DNA of 64,000 bases from Zygnema cylindricum. Its lineage: Eukaryota; Streptophyta; Zygnematophyceae; Zygnematales; Zygnemataceae. The DNA lies in contig JBBHKE010002856.1 of the NCBI GenBank assembly GCA_037447655.1, forward strand, positions 63,400 to 127,399. Reading direction: 5' to 3'. A program made the translations under genes and the position numbers. The notes beneath the pieces are model-generated. The model was not told the DNA's origin and searched no databases. It saw nothing but the letters and a program-made list of their open reading frames with translations. This document shows positions 48,736-61,977 of this stretch, one piece after another. Every line of letters begins with the position of its first letter. The first letter of the stretch is position 1.

Positions 48736-50100
48736 GTAGTTACATTCTTATGTATGGTAGTTTCTCCTCAGAATTTGTTGCATGAGTTGGGGCATGGAGA
48801 GACCATCCAGTTGAAAAAAATATACATGCGCACACATGAAAATAAGCATTTTGACCTTCTGGTCATATAATATATGCAAAAGACTAAACAATTTGGTCGT
48901 TTTTTACAATCAATGTGTGGAACTGTGTCATAAGTAGAAATGTTTGTTAATGTGTGGAACTGTGTCATAAGTAGAAATGTTTGTTGAAATGCAAAAGTTT
49001 AAACTGACATTTTGAGTCATAAAACTGATGTATGAGAACTCAAATGTTTTTTCTTCATTAGGCCGGTTCAACCTTTTTTAGGTTATTCTTTGTAACGCTA
49101 TGAACTTCTTTTTTTTTTAACTCGTATCTTTAACTCTAAGCAGATGCTCCTTCACAAAAATCTTCAAACAAAGTCGAAATAATAAAACACGACTAATGAA
49201 GTAGGCTAGTGCAAGAGTTAAACACAACTTTTTTTTAAAGCTTGCCATCCACTTTTTGGTTCATATGTCCTCAGATGGTTTACCATCACGCTTTATTTTT
49301 TTAATGAAGTGTTATAAGACATGTCTCCACATACATCTTGTTGACTATGATGGAAAGAGAGTTTTTTTGATCACCCAGGGTTTGCAAGGTACTCACCAAG
49401 ACAAAGATGGACACTAAAATATGGGAGCAACCATGGTCATGAGAAAGGTTAGTATCAAAGAATGTTAATAGATCTCATTGCTTTCCACTCGCTAAGAGAC
49501 AGTAAGTACGATTAGGAGTGTCGACTGCTAGTGGGGACTAAGATTGGTGACTTCGAGGAGTGGCGCTTAGTTCGACTGGGAGTGACGGCTTCTTAATACT
49601 ATATTTTGAGGCAATGCTTCAGCGAGGTTAGAAACAACCAAATATTGGATGTTCTAACAGTATTTAAGGACACCTAGACATAGTGGGAACGTCGTATGGC
49701 TATTTTATGTCAATGAAATGAATAGGAAGTTTTGACTAATGACCTTGCTATGCCTCAACTGCATGTTTTTACAACTTTTAGTTGTAACTTTCCCCTTGCC
49801 ACATGTGCAATCAGCCGTCGACAACTCTTACTCCCTCTTTAGGTTGAACTTTGAAAAGATCAATCACACAAAAAAAATAAAATTAACCTTCTTACTTTTT
49901 GTTAGTCAGGGACAATGAATTGGAATAAATCTTTAAAGAGCGAAGGCAGCCAATACATGCACCGACGTTTAAAGTTTAAACTTCAAAGTACGGTATACGT
50001 GTACCACACTGTCGCTATTAGCTATACCATGATAATACTAATTTATTGATTTTATAAAATATACTTGAAATTATCGTTGTTCAGGGGATGCTTTAGAATG
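48736..50100 (+). repeat. Duplicate of the RIF1 downstream flank
   Basis: Follows 25506-26283 in the same order and orientation, with a 37-bp local tandem duplication at about 48913-48985. A segment of about 550 bp (49065-49615) has no counterpart in the original. Because non-transcribed flank is included, the copy arose at DNA level, not by retroposition. Confidence 0.85.
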
Positions 50101-50670
50101 GCAACATCGACTATCTCTATTAGAAGTGTTACAATTTCCAACACTAAAAATTACACTTTTGCTGCAAATACCACTTTACTTGCTATCCTTTTGTTTATTC
50201 CTTCCACGTGTCGTTTTTCAGTTTTAGCGTTGTTTATCCTTTTGTTCACATGGACTCAGATGGTTTACCATCGCGCTTTTTGATAAAGTCAGCCACTTTA
50301 ATTCAAAACCGGTAATGTTTGTCTATTCTCGATCGCTCCGAACGTTGTGACATTTCAAAGTAAAAATGAATAAAAGAAACATGAAGCAAAAAAAATAATC
50401 TCCCCGCGAGCCGCTGATAGGTGGAAAATGCGATGTAAAAGTCCACATACATGATATTCGAAGGATCCATCCTAAAATGTTGCATGCATACATGTAAACT
50501 GTCGTGATTGGAGGAAAAAACGGTGCAAAGCAAGCGGGAAAATGGGAGCAGCACTCGCCCATTCGCCCAACACGGTGAAGTATTGTACTCACGCTACATT
50601 ACTGTACTGTATTGTACCTTTCCGGCAAATATGGTTGGGAAAAAAGGCGGTGCTATGTCGGCTAAAATGA
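50101..50670. other. Intergenic, no gene seen
   Basis: Short frames on both strands without motifs. Confidence 0.4.
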
Positions 50671-50690
50671 CTACAACGTGAATCGCTATT
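50671..50690 (+). mobile_element. Remnant left end of the TA-flanked MITE family
   Basis: TACAACGTGAATCGCTATTA matches the MITE left end with one substitution and is followed directly by a Harbinger-like element. No matching right end is seen. Confidence 0.45.
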
Positions 50691-51455
50691 AGGGTATTTT
50701 CGCATGTAACCGAAACTTAGTCTTGTTAATTTGTTTTTTAGCGAAGATTCTCCGTACAATTTACAGAGCAGTCGTATGTAAAGAAATGAAATCGTAACTT
50801 TAAATTGTGACGGATGTAGACGTGGGTGTAATTTGTGACGATTCTACACGAGTACAAAACTCGCGACAATCGATGACGTTTACAAAATAGAGACGGTTGT
50901 AGACGTCTTCATACTTGTGACATTGTAGATGTTTAGGGTTTGTGACATTTTGACGTCACGCGTACTTATGATAGCGTCGACGTCACTAATTCCAAAACAT
51001 TCCGCCATGGTTTCCCGATTTTGTTTTTTCGTCCGTTCTCACTCTACTTGCCATCAAAATAAGCTAAAAGACAGCCAAAATAAATATTTTTCATAGATCT
51101 TTCATTTGATACATTTCTTGCCTTTTTTCATTGCAAGAATTGTGAGATAGACGCGCTAGGTGGAGAGGGAGAGAAAGAGAGGCCCTTTCACCATCTTCGC
51201 TTTTGCGAAATGGCCTCAGTTGGTCGAAACCCCCCTCCACGGGCCCTGTACGGAAAAAAGCGCACGGAAAAAAGTCACGCACGGGTTGGAAACGTGCAGT
51301 CGGTTTTTTTTTTTGGTACTCCGCGAACAAAAATTGTCAAAAATTCCGACACGTGCGACAACATCTGCCTATTCGCTCTCCTTTTTGGACTATATTTAAA
51401 ATCACCTCGCGAGGTGATTTGACGTAAATTTTTAACATGTGATGGAAGGGCGCGA
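50691..51455 (+). mobile_element. PIF/Harbinger-like element, copy P4 (uninterrupted)
   Basis: Starts GGGTATTTTCGCATGTAACC after TTA, then tracks the copy at 6782 through GCGAAGATTCTCCGTAC, GTGACGGATGTAGACG, GCGTCGACGTCACTAA and CGCCATGGTTTCCCGATTT. It lacks the MITE present in that copy. The right end, near GCGCGAAAATGGGTCTAA, is uncertain. Confidence 0.6.
51399..51420. repeat. 22-bp perfect palindrome
   Basis: AAATCACCTCG followed immediately by its reverse complement, inside the Harbinger-like copy P4. Confidence 0.9.
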
Positions 51456-53771
51456 AAATGGGTCTAAATGCGCTAAACGACAAATTGCATCGCGCTAGTC
51501 GACAAACTTACGTACGTCTAAAGTTTCACGGTAATGTAACTTGTGTTGTAATTTGAAAGCCTTAGTACTCAGTAAACAGGTTAGTGAGAGAGGGATTACT
51601 ACATAGAATAGTTTTTGGTATACACACTTTAGTACTGACCCCTAATAGTGTTACAATAGTATAAGGACAAAAGAGTGTACCGTACTTCTACAGGGACACG
51701 CGTCGGCATATGAGAATTTTACAGGTATTTCGGAATGGCGGCGACACTCACATACACGTGTCAAATATGGAACAAGCGGATTCGCAGAATCGGACGCACG
51801 AAGTTTGGACCGGACATCCGGTAAATTTATTGTACGGATTCAGTAAGGAACGTTGATTTGAATCGTGTCGACGGACGCGATTCGGGTGGGACAACAAGTG
51901 ACGAAGCCCGCCGTACGCACTCAGGTGTTTCGTACCGCACAAACAACAGTCGCCTGGACTTATGTGAACCATGCTGACTAAGCATCAATTTGAAATGGGA
52001 CCACAAATAATGACTTGGACGCGTGTCGTCCACCGCGAAGATCTACTTTACATCATTACGACAATCCGTGAATTCGGAATTGACTTGTACGGATGCTTAC
52101 AGTCGTTTGGACGGATTCGCCAATTGCTGACTAAGCAAGTGGCACAATTTATGTACGGCCACTATTTGTGTATATCTGAAACCACTGTTTTTTGTATGTA
52201 GTGAATTAATTTTAGTGTTACAAGATTAAATTAGGATAAAAGTTACAAATAGGGTTTTGGACGTACTTCCGGTACAGTAGACGTACCGTTGACATACAGT
52301 GTCTTTATTAGTGTATAGTACATAGTTACACGTGTAGTTCATTGATTAGTGTAGGAATCAGTAGATGACTCTGTGATTATAAATTGTAGGACTTAGTTTA
52401 TTTCTCATTATCAGCTGAGTTTATCAAAGTAATGGCAGACAGTTTTTCTGCATCTTTGACATGTCAGTGTGATCACTCTGATTGATATCTTGATATGAAA
52501 CTTTGTGTGAATGTTCTATGATATAGAAAAAAAAATATATGTGTAATTTCATTCTGTTCTGCTGTTTCTGTAGCATTCTGTGAGGAGTTTACCTGGCTAG
52601 GTTGGTAAGCTGTCAACTGTTTTTGGGAAACTCTAGAGCTCCTATCTTGTGGAATCCTTTGTGTATCTGGTTGTAACTTTGGGAGGTTATAGTGTCCAGT
52701 ATATACTACATACTGGAGCAGTTTGAACTACGTTTACTTATTGTAGAGAGATCTGTGCTGTCTGAAACACAGCTGTTTTGGGTACACAGCTGTTTTGGGG
52801 TAGTCTGTGGGTGTCTTCAGTGAGTAATCCATGGCTGAAATAGGCCATGGACAACAACTTGTACGGTGCTAATTTCAATATTTTGGTACGGCTGCGGGTT
52901 TTCTCGTTTTTTTCTAAGTTATTAAGGAAAACGACACGAAATAACTGTAACTTTACCACATGCGAAAAAATACCCTTAGTGTTAATGTTTTTTACGTCTC
53001 TTAAATGTTGGATTGTGGATCCACGCTTACATTGAAAGATAGGATTCTCACCACAAGGTCTCTGCTGAAAAATCGGACAACGCGTAGGAGAAAAGATGTT
53101 TTAACTGCCAAAAAACATTAACAATAATAACATAACGGAAGGTGTGACGACTTAAACGCCGCCAAAATATCGCTATCAATATTTGCTCGCGGTGGGAGTG
53201 TAATGATATGCGATTCAACTGCACTCGAAGCGACATCCTTCGCCTACGATACATTTGAAGAAACATTTCCACGGTCGGACGGATATTTTAACTTTGTAAA
53301 ATTATTTCGTTTTAACTTGGGGTGAAGTTCCATTAGGACATTCTGTAATTGTACGGCCAACATTACAAAATGCTACAATTTGAACGAAGTTCCATTGCGC
53401 AGAGTCTGTAATCCACGTGTTAGCAGAAGTGTGGTGCCACGTCACTACAAATTTGATATTGAAAATTGTCAATGATTTTCACACCGACCAAAAATCTTCA
53501 TTTGCGTACCATGTACCTGCGGACCAGGTCATCGTTCAACACCACTTTTGTCCTCTTTGCAAACACCTTGTCAAATACCACCTCATTTATTTAGGGTTCC
53601 TGTTTTTACAAGTGACGAATGAGCGCTGCCATAAATAGTGTGAGGACTGGGAGCTAACAAAAATAGCGTGACAAAAGTGCGTTACGAGATTTCGTTTGTA
53701 TTTTTCTGCTGGATTTTTGAATGCGTATATCGTGTGCGAAATTTTTTGATTTCCTTTGGTTGCCATCTTGA
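51456..53771. other. Long spacer upstream of the second large gene, no gene recognised
   Basis: Frames up to 91 codons occur but none has a family motif or coding-like continuity. The 5' exons of the next gene would be expected here, yet I could not recognise any. Confidence 0.4.
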
Positions 53772-56700
53772 CACGTATGCTCATTTGATCAAACTTCATT
53801 TTTGCGGGATGAGACCCAATACCTGTTTGAAGCCCTTCTTGAAATTCTTGCGGACGAGCCATTAAGCAGAAATTTTGTAAATTGACCTTTGTAACTTTAG
53901 CGAGTTAAATCCAACTCGCCATTTCTTGAAGGCGCAAAGAAAAAAACCAAATCATGGGGAAAAATTTGCTAAAGATGCAGTTATTTTGGTGAAGGAAGCA
54001 CTTGGGAAAGAACTGTCACGTTATGTGAGAGAAGAGGAACCATTGTTTTTTTCCTCTGGAACTGGTTCAGAGCAAATTCCTTTCTCACACTTGCCCCCTC
54101 CAGCTCTCATTCAATGCTCGTTTCATTTGACAACAGTTTACTTAGGAAAAGCTTGGGAAATGGGAACCAATGTAAACGATTGTATTTTAGATGTGTACCA
54201 GATAGAATTGTATCTTTTAAAACGCATTTTGAACATGAGAGAAACAGGGAGAAATGTGTCATCTGTCTTAGGTTGTGAAGAGACGAACCTGGACAAATCA
54301 AGAAAACCTGTTAGGAGTGGGGCAGGTTTGGTCAATCCTTGCAACAGAGAGTCATGTGAAACATCCCTCTCTCCCGTAGATAACCATGCTCGTGAGTTAG
54401 GAAGAATAGATAGCGATGAAGCTTGTTGTACCACCCTACATATAGTAGAAAATAAGGGAATCTTGAGTTCCGATTGCAATTGTAATCAAGATGGGGATTG
54501 CAACGAGAAATTTACAAGTGACAGAGCGGATGAGTTAAGATCACTTCTGGAGGTGAGACGTTTACACAATGTATAGAGTTTTGTAAATTTCTTTGAAACT
54601 GAGACTTAGACATTTGTAGGATATTGTTGTATGTGTGCTGTATGCAAATTCTATTAGTTATGTTAAACGGGGAAAATTGGAGTAGAGGGGACATGGGGGA
54701 AACACTGAACACATCTTATGGAACCTGGAGAAGTTAATGTTCAATACGAGCGTTGTATTGTAAAAATATGAATACGCCCAGGCATTGTATTTGAGTTATT
54801 GAAGCAATTTATTTAACATATGTTTTAACTTTTGTTTTCTCTCTTGGTCTAGCCATCTATCACTGAATATTCATTATAAGATCATTTTTTCCTATTACTT
54901 TTCTATTTATTCTGAATTTTTTGTTTTCCTTTCGTGCAGGTGTTTATCGAGGAGCTTCTGCTTCGGCCCACCTCACTCCTCTCCAGTACTTTGATATTTC
55001 TTTTGAAAAGAAACGTGAGACTAAAGGAACCTTTAGAGACTTTACCGGATAGTAGTGACAATATTGGAGACCATGGTCCCTTGACTTTTACGCAGAATAG
55101 GGTCAAGACATCCATCCTCCAACTGGTGTCCAGATGCTCTGCCCTTGTTGATGGTATAAGCAAAAAGGGGGGAAAAAAATGTCAAATGGGTTTATTTGGG
55201 ACATTTATTGCTGACAGTAATGTATTGAAGATTTCTAGAACAAAAAGGATGAGTTGCCATGTTTACCTCCTCCTCCTCGAGCTTTTAGTGAAGGATGGAG
55301 TATGCAACTGTGCTGTGAAATACGCATTAGATTTAATGATTGCGAGTCTCCAAAAGGAAGTTTCAGATGTGTTAATAGCGAACTGGAAAGAGAACTGGGG
55401 AAGCGTATCAAGAACACTGGAACGGATTTCGGAGGGAAGTAATAGAGAGGAGATATCAAGAACACAGGAGCAGTTTCTGGATGGAAGTAGTAGGGAGGAG
55501 ATAACAGAACAAATTTTGGAGGATAGTAACAGAGAGGGGAGTCTTAGTATTTGTATAGGGATGAAAGAAAATGGTGAGAGACATTGGTCACAGAGCAGGG
55601 AAGTTCGTGGTCTAATCGCCGGTTTAAAACTGTACGGAAAGAGATGTCTGATGGGGGCAAGAGAGAAAATTGTGACTGAAGAAAAGGAAAGCGGCGAGAA
55701 AACTGAGACAGATCACCAAAGATTCTGTGCGACATGTGGAGAAAAACACAAAAAAGATATTTGCAGCGAAGCTCTAGAAGCCTCTGTTTTAACAATGATG
55801 GCAATGTGTATATGGAGATTACGTGGGATAGATGCTTGGAGTAGAGGTGGAGGGAGAGACAATTGCAGGAATATGAGGAAGTTTGTTAAGAGAGGTAGGT
55901 GGGGATGTGAGACAGAAACGATGGTGAACGATAAATTGTCCTCTGTACTGAGTTCGGTGGTTAAAGAAGAGATGGAAATGTGGCCGATGAATTTGACGTT
56001 TAAAAATAAAGTGAGGAACCTCAGAAATGCGCCAGTCGGCGGTTTTGCATTGGTTTTGGCTTTCGAGGCTTCCATCCGGGGAAATTTGAAAACTCATGTA
56101 TGTCAGCCTCTCCCTCTCCCTCTTCCTCTTCTTCTCCCTCTCCCTCTTCTTCTCCCTCTCCTCTTTCCCGTTCCCTCTCCCTTCCTTCTCCCTCTGCCTC
56201 TCTCTCTCTCTTTCCCTCTCCCTCTCCCTTTCCATCTCCCTCTCCCTCTCCTATTTTCCTCAAAGAAAAGGTGAAAACGGTGAAAATTTGCTGATTTTTG
56301 TATGCAGACATCCATTATCGAGGGATATATTGATATGTTGGAAGCTATTCGACCTTTTGTACGCAGAGAGGAAGCTAGAAGTTGCGCAAAGGAGATGGTT
56401 GTTCATCAACCAGTTGTCCGGAAAATAGTTTGGGAGGAAGGCTTAGGGAATTTGGAAATCGAAGAAGGTAAAGAAAGAAAAAAAAAAGTGCATTTGGCAT
56501 TGACAGGCGACATAACGGGGTATCTAAATATAATAATGCTGATGTGGTTGTTTCTGGATGGGCAGAAAAGGGAGTTATGTGGGATGTTGTAACAACTTTT
56601 CAGGAGATTTTTGCAGACATTTGCGGCCTAGAGGTGAGATAGTTTTTTTGAACCCCGGTTTTCGCAATTGAGTCGTTGGAAAGGAAGCCGTTACTTTAAA

Positions 56701-59662
56701 GTCTGTTTATTATCTTATTGCGTAAAAGGAATGCTCGAGGGGTGGGGGAGCTCCAGCTCTAATACCGATACTTTATCTGCATGAGGAAAAGGTTCTAGTT
56801 TTGCTGTATTTGGGATACACAACCCAACAAGGGAAGTAATACGGCAAGTTTGTCTTGCTTTTGTTGCTCATTTGTGCAGTATTCAGTCGGAAGTCGAGTT
56901 TTTTGCTATATTTTGCGTGAAAGTCCTCATTTTTGGGCTTATCGTCTCGTTTCTTCGGCTCTGATGTCATGCATTAAACTCCACAACGGTTTGGAATTAG
57001 AGACGCCGTCCAATGACCAGTCAGAAAAAGACAATTTTTCAGATACATCAGATACGAGTATAATATCTGAGGATGAGTTTGACCCCACATGTTGGGCCGG
57101 TTATAAGGAAGGAAAACCAGGGGTGAACGAGGAAAACGTGGTTCAATTTGGAGGAGAAAGTATCACGTTAGGGAATTCATTTGAGAAAGGGAACGAATTG
57201 AGCAGTACTGAAGAAATGCCAGGACCAGCTAACAGATCTCTTCCAGCCAGCCAATTTCCAGTTCTTAGTCTCGTAACAGAAGGAAAGGGTAGTAGGGAGG
57301 GAGAGGGAGAGGGAGAGGGAGAGGGAGAGGGAGATGGAGAGGGTACAGCCGCCAGAGCTACTCCAATTGATAAATATGATCGTTCAAAAAAAAAGAGTCA
57401 GGTTCCTAAAAATCAATTGAGTTCAAGATGCGATCCTTGGTCAATTTGTCACCGCAGCGGTCAAGGAAGTGGGAAGGGGGAAGGAAAATGTAAGCAGTCT
57501 GGAAAAGGGAAGGAGGAAACACCGGAATTTCTTAATCAGTTTTGTACGCTCAGTGCTGAGACAGGCTCAGTGAAGGCCACAGTGATCACATTATTGGAAT
57601 TTATCGCCAAAAAAGGATGTCGAGAAGGCTTGGGAAAGGAAGGACTCTGGCATTCACCTCGAGAGAATATGGTTATGCTTCGCCAGATTGCCAAGTCTCT
57701 CTCCGCCATCGGCTCACTTTTGAACTCGTACGGGAAAAGAAGAACTAATGTGAAGGCAAATATTACAAAGACAAATGCGAACAAGTTTACTGAAGAATGT
57801 CATCCATGGCTTCTCTCTTCAAGGCTAATGAGAGCTCTATTATGCAGTGCAGTGGCCATGGCTTCTGCTGGTGTGGAAGTTGCTCGGAAACTGAGCGAGG
57901 TTGAAGGGACGAGGGAGGAGAAGAGTGAAACTGGAGGGAAGCAGAAATTGAACAGGTCCAACGGCTGGTGGGAAAAGGAGGCTAAAACATTCCTTACTGC
58001 TCTCACAAAAATGGAGGAGCTCGTGGGTGGCTGCTTCGACAAGTGTCAAGTTCCAACTGTACAGGTGCAGGAGGGAGAGAGGGAGAGAGCCAGTTGAACT
58101 CCTCCTCTGTCTTTGGTATCATGTTGATTGAAAGCTATTCAGATTCTGACGAAAGTGGGAGGAAACTGTACGAACTCATCTATTTTCAGTATCATGTTTT
58201 CTATTGAAAACCATTCATATCCTGACCAATGTACTCCACTATTTACCGCAGAAACTGGAAAAATGGCAATCGCTTTTTTGTCAGAACGTCGCCTTAGGCC
58301 AACTATACTTCCCAAACAACACAAAAAAAGACGAGGAGTTAAGTTCGAAGCAACTTGTGAAGCGAGCGAGGCCGAACGAACGAAAGTACTCCAAGAAGAG
58401 GTGAGAAGGGGAAGCATTATTGCGTGCAATTTTGAAACGTGGGAGTTCATCTCTTCCATTTTTATTAGGACGGCGTCAGTTTTTCCTAACCTTGAAGTCA
58501 CCTAAAGTCATTTTCTTTCTCTCCAGCTTTTTTTTACGCCTGAATCGAGTTTTTTTTTTTCAGATCCCAAAGTCAGTTTTTTAACATCGGTCCAAATTAG
58601 CTTAAGCCCGAATTCAGTTTTTGTTTTGGAGGCCAGGTTTAGTTTTTTAAAAGCCAAATTCAGGTTATTTCAGCTTGAATCCGTTCAGTAAAATTCGGTT
58701 TTTTAAAACCTTATTCATGGTCGAGTTTTCGTATTTTGTATTGTTTTTTTTTAGGTTCTCCACAAACGACCAATGTATTCGACTGTTTCCTAATAGATGA
58801 TGTCGGGGTCTTGTTACGGTTGATTATCCATTATGTCGAAGTTTGTCACTATCGATAGAAAAGAAAACCTTAATCGTCGTTTTTACCAAAGTTTGTTGAT
58901 ATTGCAACTCTCCATTTTTACCAGAAAAACTATCTTTCGCATTTTCGTCCAAACTACATGTTTGTACCCTTACACTAAAGTTGTGTTTTCCGTACTATTG
59001 AGTATGAACCACTTTTCATGAGTTTGATTATATTGACGATGTATGGATGATTATGTTAGATTGTGCTATCGATGTATCGAGTCTTAGGATACATGGAATT
59101 TGAGACTCTATCCAAGTGTCTCATTATTGGATACCGGAAATTCCTCCGCGATAAACAACACTTAAAAAGTATTTTTTGAGTAGTTTCTGGCACTCGCAAA
59201 GTATGGAATTTTATAAACATTTCAATAAAACTATTGACGTATTTCTCTGGCCGTTCAAGAGGTTTATGCAATTCTGTACTGATAGTACAATGTATTCTGT
59301 CGTGTACTCAACATAGCTAATAGTATGAACTATGTTTATTTTATAAAATGCAATTTCAAACCACTTCGAGATGATTGAGAAACAAATTTTGGGGTCTTGT
59401 GAACTGTTAATGCAATGCATTATTGAAGTAGTTTGAAGAGAAGAAGTTGAGAAAGTGGGGTTTTGTGGGATGTACCAGGAAAAAAAGTAAAAACCCTTTC
59501 TTAAGTGCTGTTTTGGTAAAAGAAAGTGGGTGGGACGGAAGCGACGAAGAATTGTCCGAACTCGAAGATTTCATAGTGTGTGTTCCCGGGAAGGATTATA
59601 AATCTCGAATGGGAGTCACTTTCAAAGCAATCAAAGAAAGTTTTACACGTCAACTAATGTGA
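53772..59662 (+). CDS. Large helical nuclear protein, 5' incomplete; weak FANCI-like resemblance
   Basis: Exons: about 53772-54552, 54940-56097, 56308-56467, a 17-base exon 56617-56633, 56880-58064, 58252-58400 and 59479-59662. Phases agree at every GT-AG junction from 53881 to the TGA, giving about 1174 codons. The open frame begins at 53881; upstream a coding-like stretch (SFLRDETQYLFEALLEIL) is one base out of frame. The protein is Leu-rich and helical with acidic, Gly-Glu and Ser-rich insertions and an Lys/Arg cluster (KRARPNERKYSKKRKKSK), then an acidic tail with SDEELSELEDFIVCVPGKDY. Order-conserved weak matches to human FANCI, recalled from memory: EEP...LPPPALIQCSF with YEPKPDLLPPLKLEACI, and SPHFWAYRLVSSAL with SNEFMRYAVNVAL. 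FANCI partners FANCD2 in crosslink repair. The N-terminal half, including the monoubiquitinated lysine region, is not seen. Gene call fairly sure, identity not. Confidence 0.5.
56104..56256 (+). repeat. CTCCCT hexanucleotide tract in an intron
   Basis: Fills most of the 210-base intron between exons ending 56097 and starting 56308, beginning just after the donor. Confidence 0.9.
57298..57350 (+). repeat. GAGGGA tract, coding for a Gly-Glu run
   Basis: In-frame GAGGGA hexamers inside the exon 56880-58064 encode about sixteen alternating Glu and Gly residues. The frame is kept through the repeat. Confidence 0.9.
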
Positions 59663-60639
59663 TTCTCACGGCAGAAGGTCGGAAATTGTTTTTTTTTTTG
59701 TGTTTTTTTTTTTCGTTTTATAGTCCGATTTTGAATTAAGTTGAATAATGGAAAGCTCAATAACAGGCAGTTTAGGTTTCAGTTTCGATCCAATCTCCTT
59801 TCGGTTTTTGTCTCAGTAGTCGTAAAGGCGAGTCTCAGTTTCTTTTATTTTTGTACCTCTTTTAGTGACTTTTCCATCTCAAAGTAAATTTGGACCGTCT
59901 TGTTTCCATTTCTCGCAATTTTTTTTTTCATTTAAGTTAAATAAGTTTTACAAAATTCTCAATGTCAGTTTGGAGGTCAACATAACATTTCAGCAAGTGT
60001 GACGTGACAACTTTTTTCCATCTAATTTTGATTTGTAAAATTCGCGATCATATTTAGTGAGGTTTTTTGTGATTTTTGCAAAAATGGTGGTTATAGACCG
60101 AGGCTCATTTTGATGCATATGCACATTGGTTTCAGCTTCAACTTATTGATGGGAATGAGACCTCGTTTTGTTTGTTTTACATTTTTTTGGTTTTTTATTT
60201 TTATTTTTTTTAATATGATTTCATGTAGTCGATAAGGTATTTTTGTGGTGTTTTTTTATATGTAAAGTGGAAAGGTTTTGCAAGCTATTTATCTCTGATA
60301 AGTCGAGAAATTGATTGCTTTAACCAACCATTGCCGAAAAATATATATTAATGTTTCAATAACAGAAACTTTTGACTGTTTTCTGATGTTCCTCGTCGGT
60401 CCTCCAACTGTCATCATTGCTAAATTGACTTTTTCGTTGAAAGTAGTGGACACCTATTTTCTTCGATGATATTTGAGGTCCACTATCTGAGTGTTTGGTT
60501 TTGTGTATTTTGTGTGACATTCATTTTATCGAGTGTTTTTTGTAGTATTTTTATTTCTCCTATGGGGCTTCTCATACCGCCGACAACCGTCGATCCACAT
60601 CCTCGAGTTCGTGACGAAATTGTCTCTTTACCCCGTTTG
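59663..60639. other. Downstream spacer, no gene seen
   Basis: T-rich sequence with no coding-like frame; an 80-codon frame at 60533 runs into a transposon end. Confidence 0.45.
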
Positions 60640-61809
<1,170 letters not shown>

Positions 61810-61977
61810 CTAACAGCGATACACGGTGTACTGACCTGCTGACCTGCAATCCTGCATCCTATAGCAATAATCGCACTAAAAACTCTTCACTATGCACCAT
61901 AAGTATCGTACGAGATCAGCGCCATGCGCAATGCAAAGCTAGCTTGACGTGTCACTGTCAAGACCTATACAAAACAT

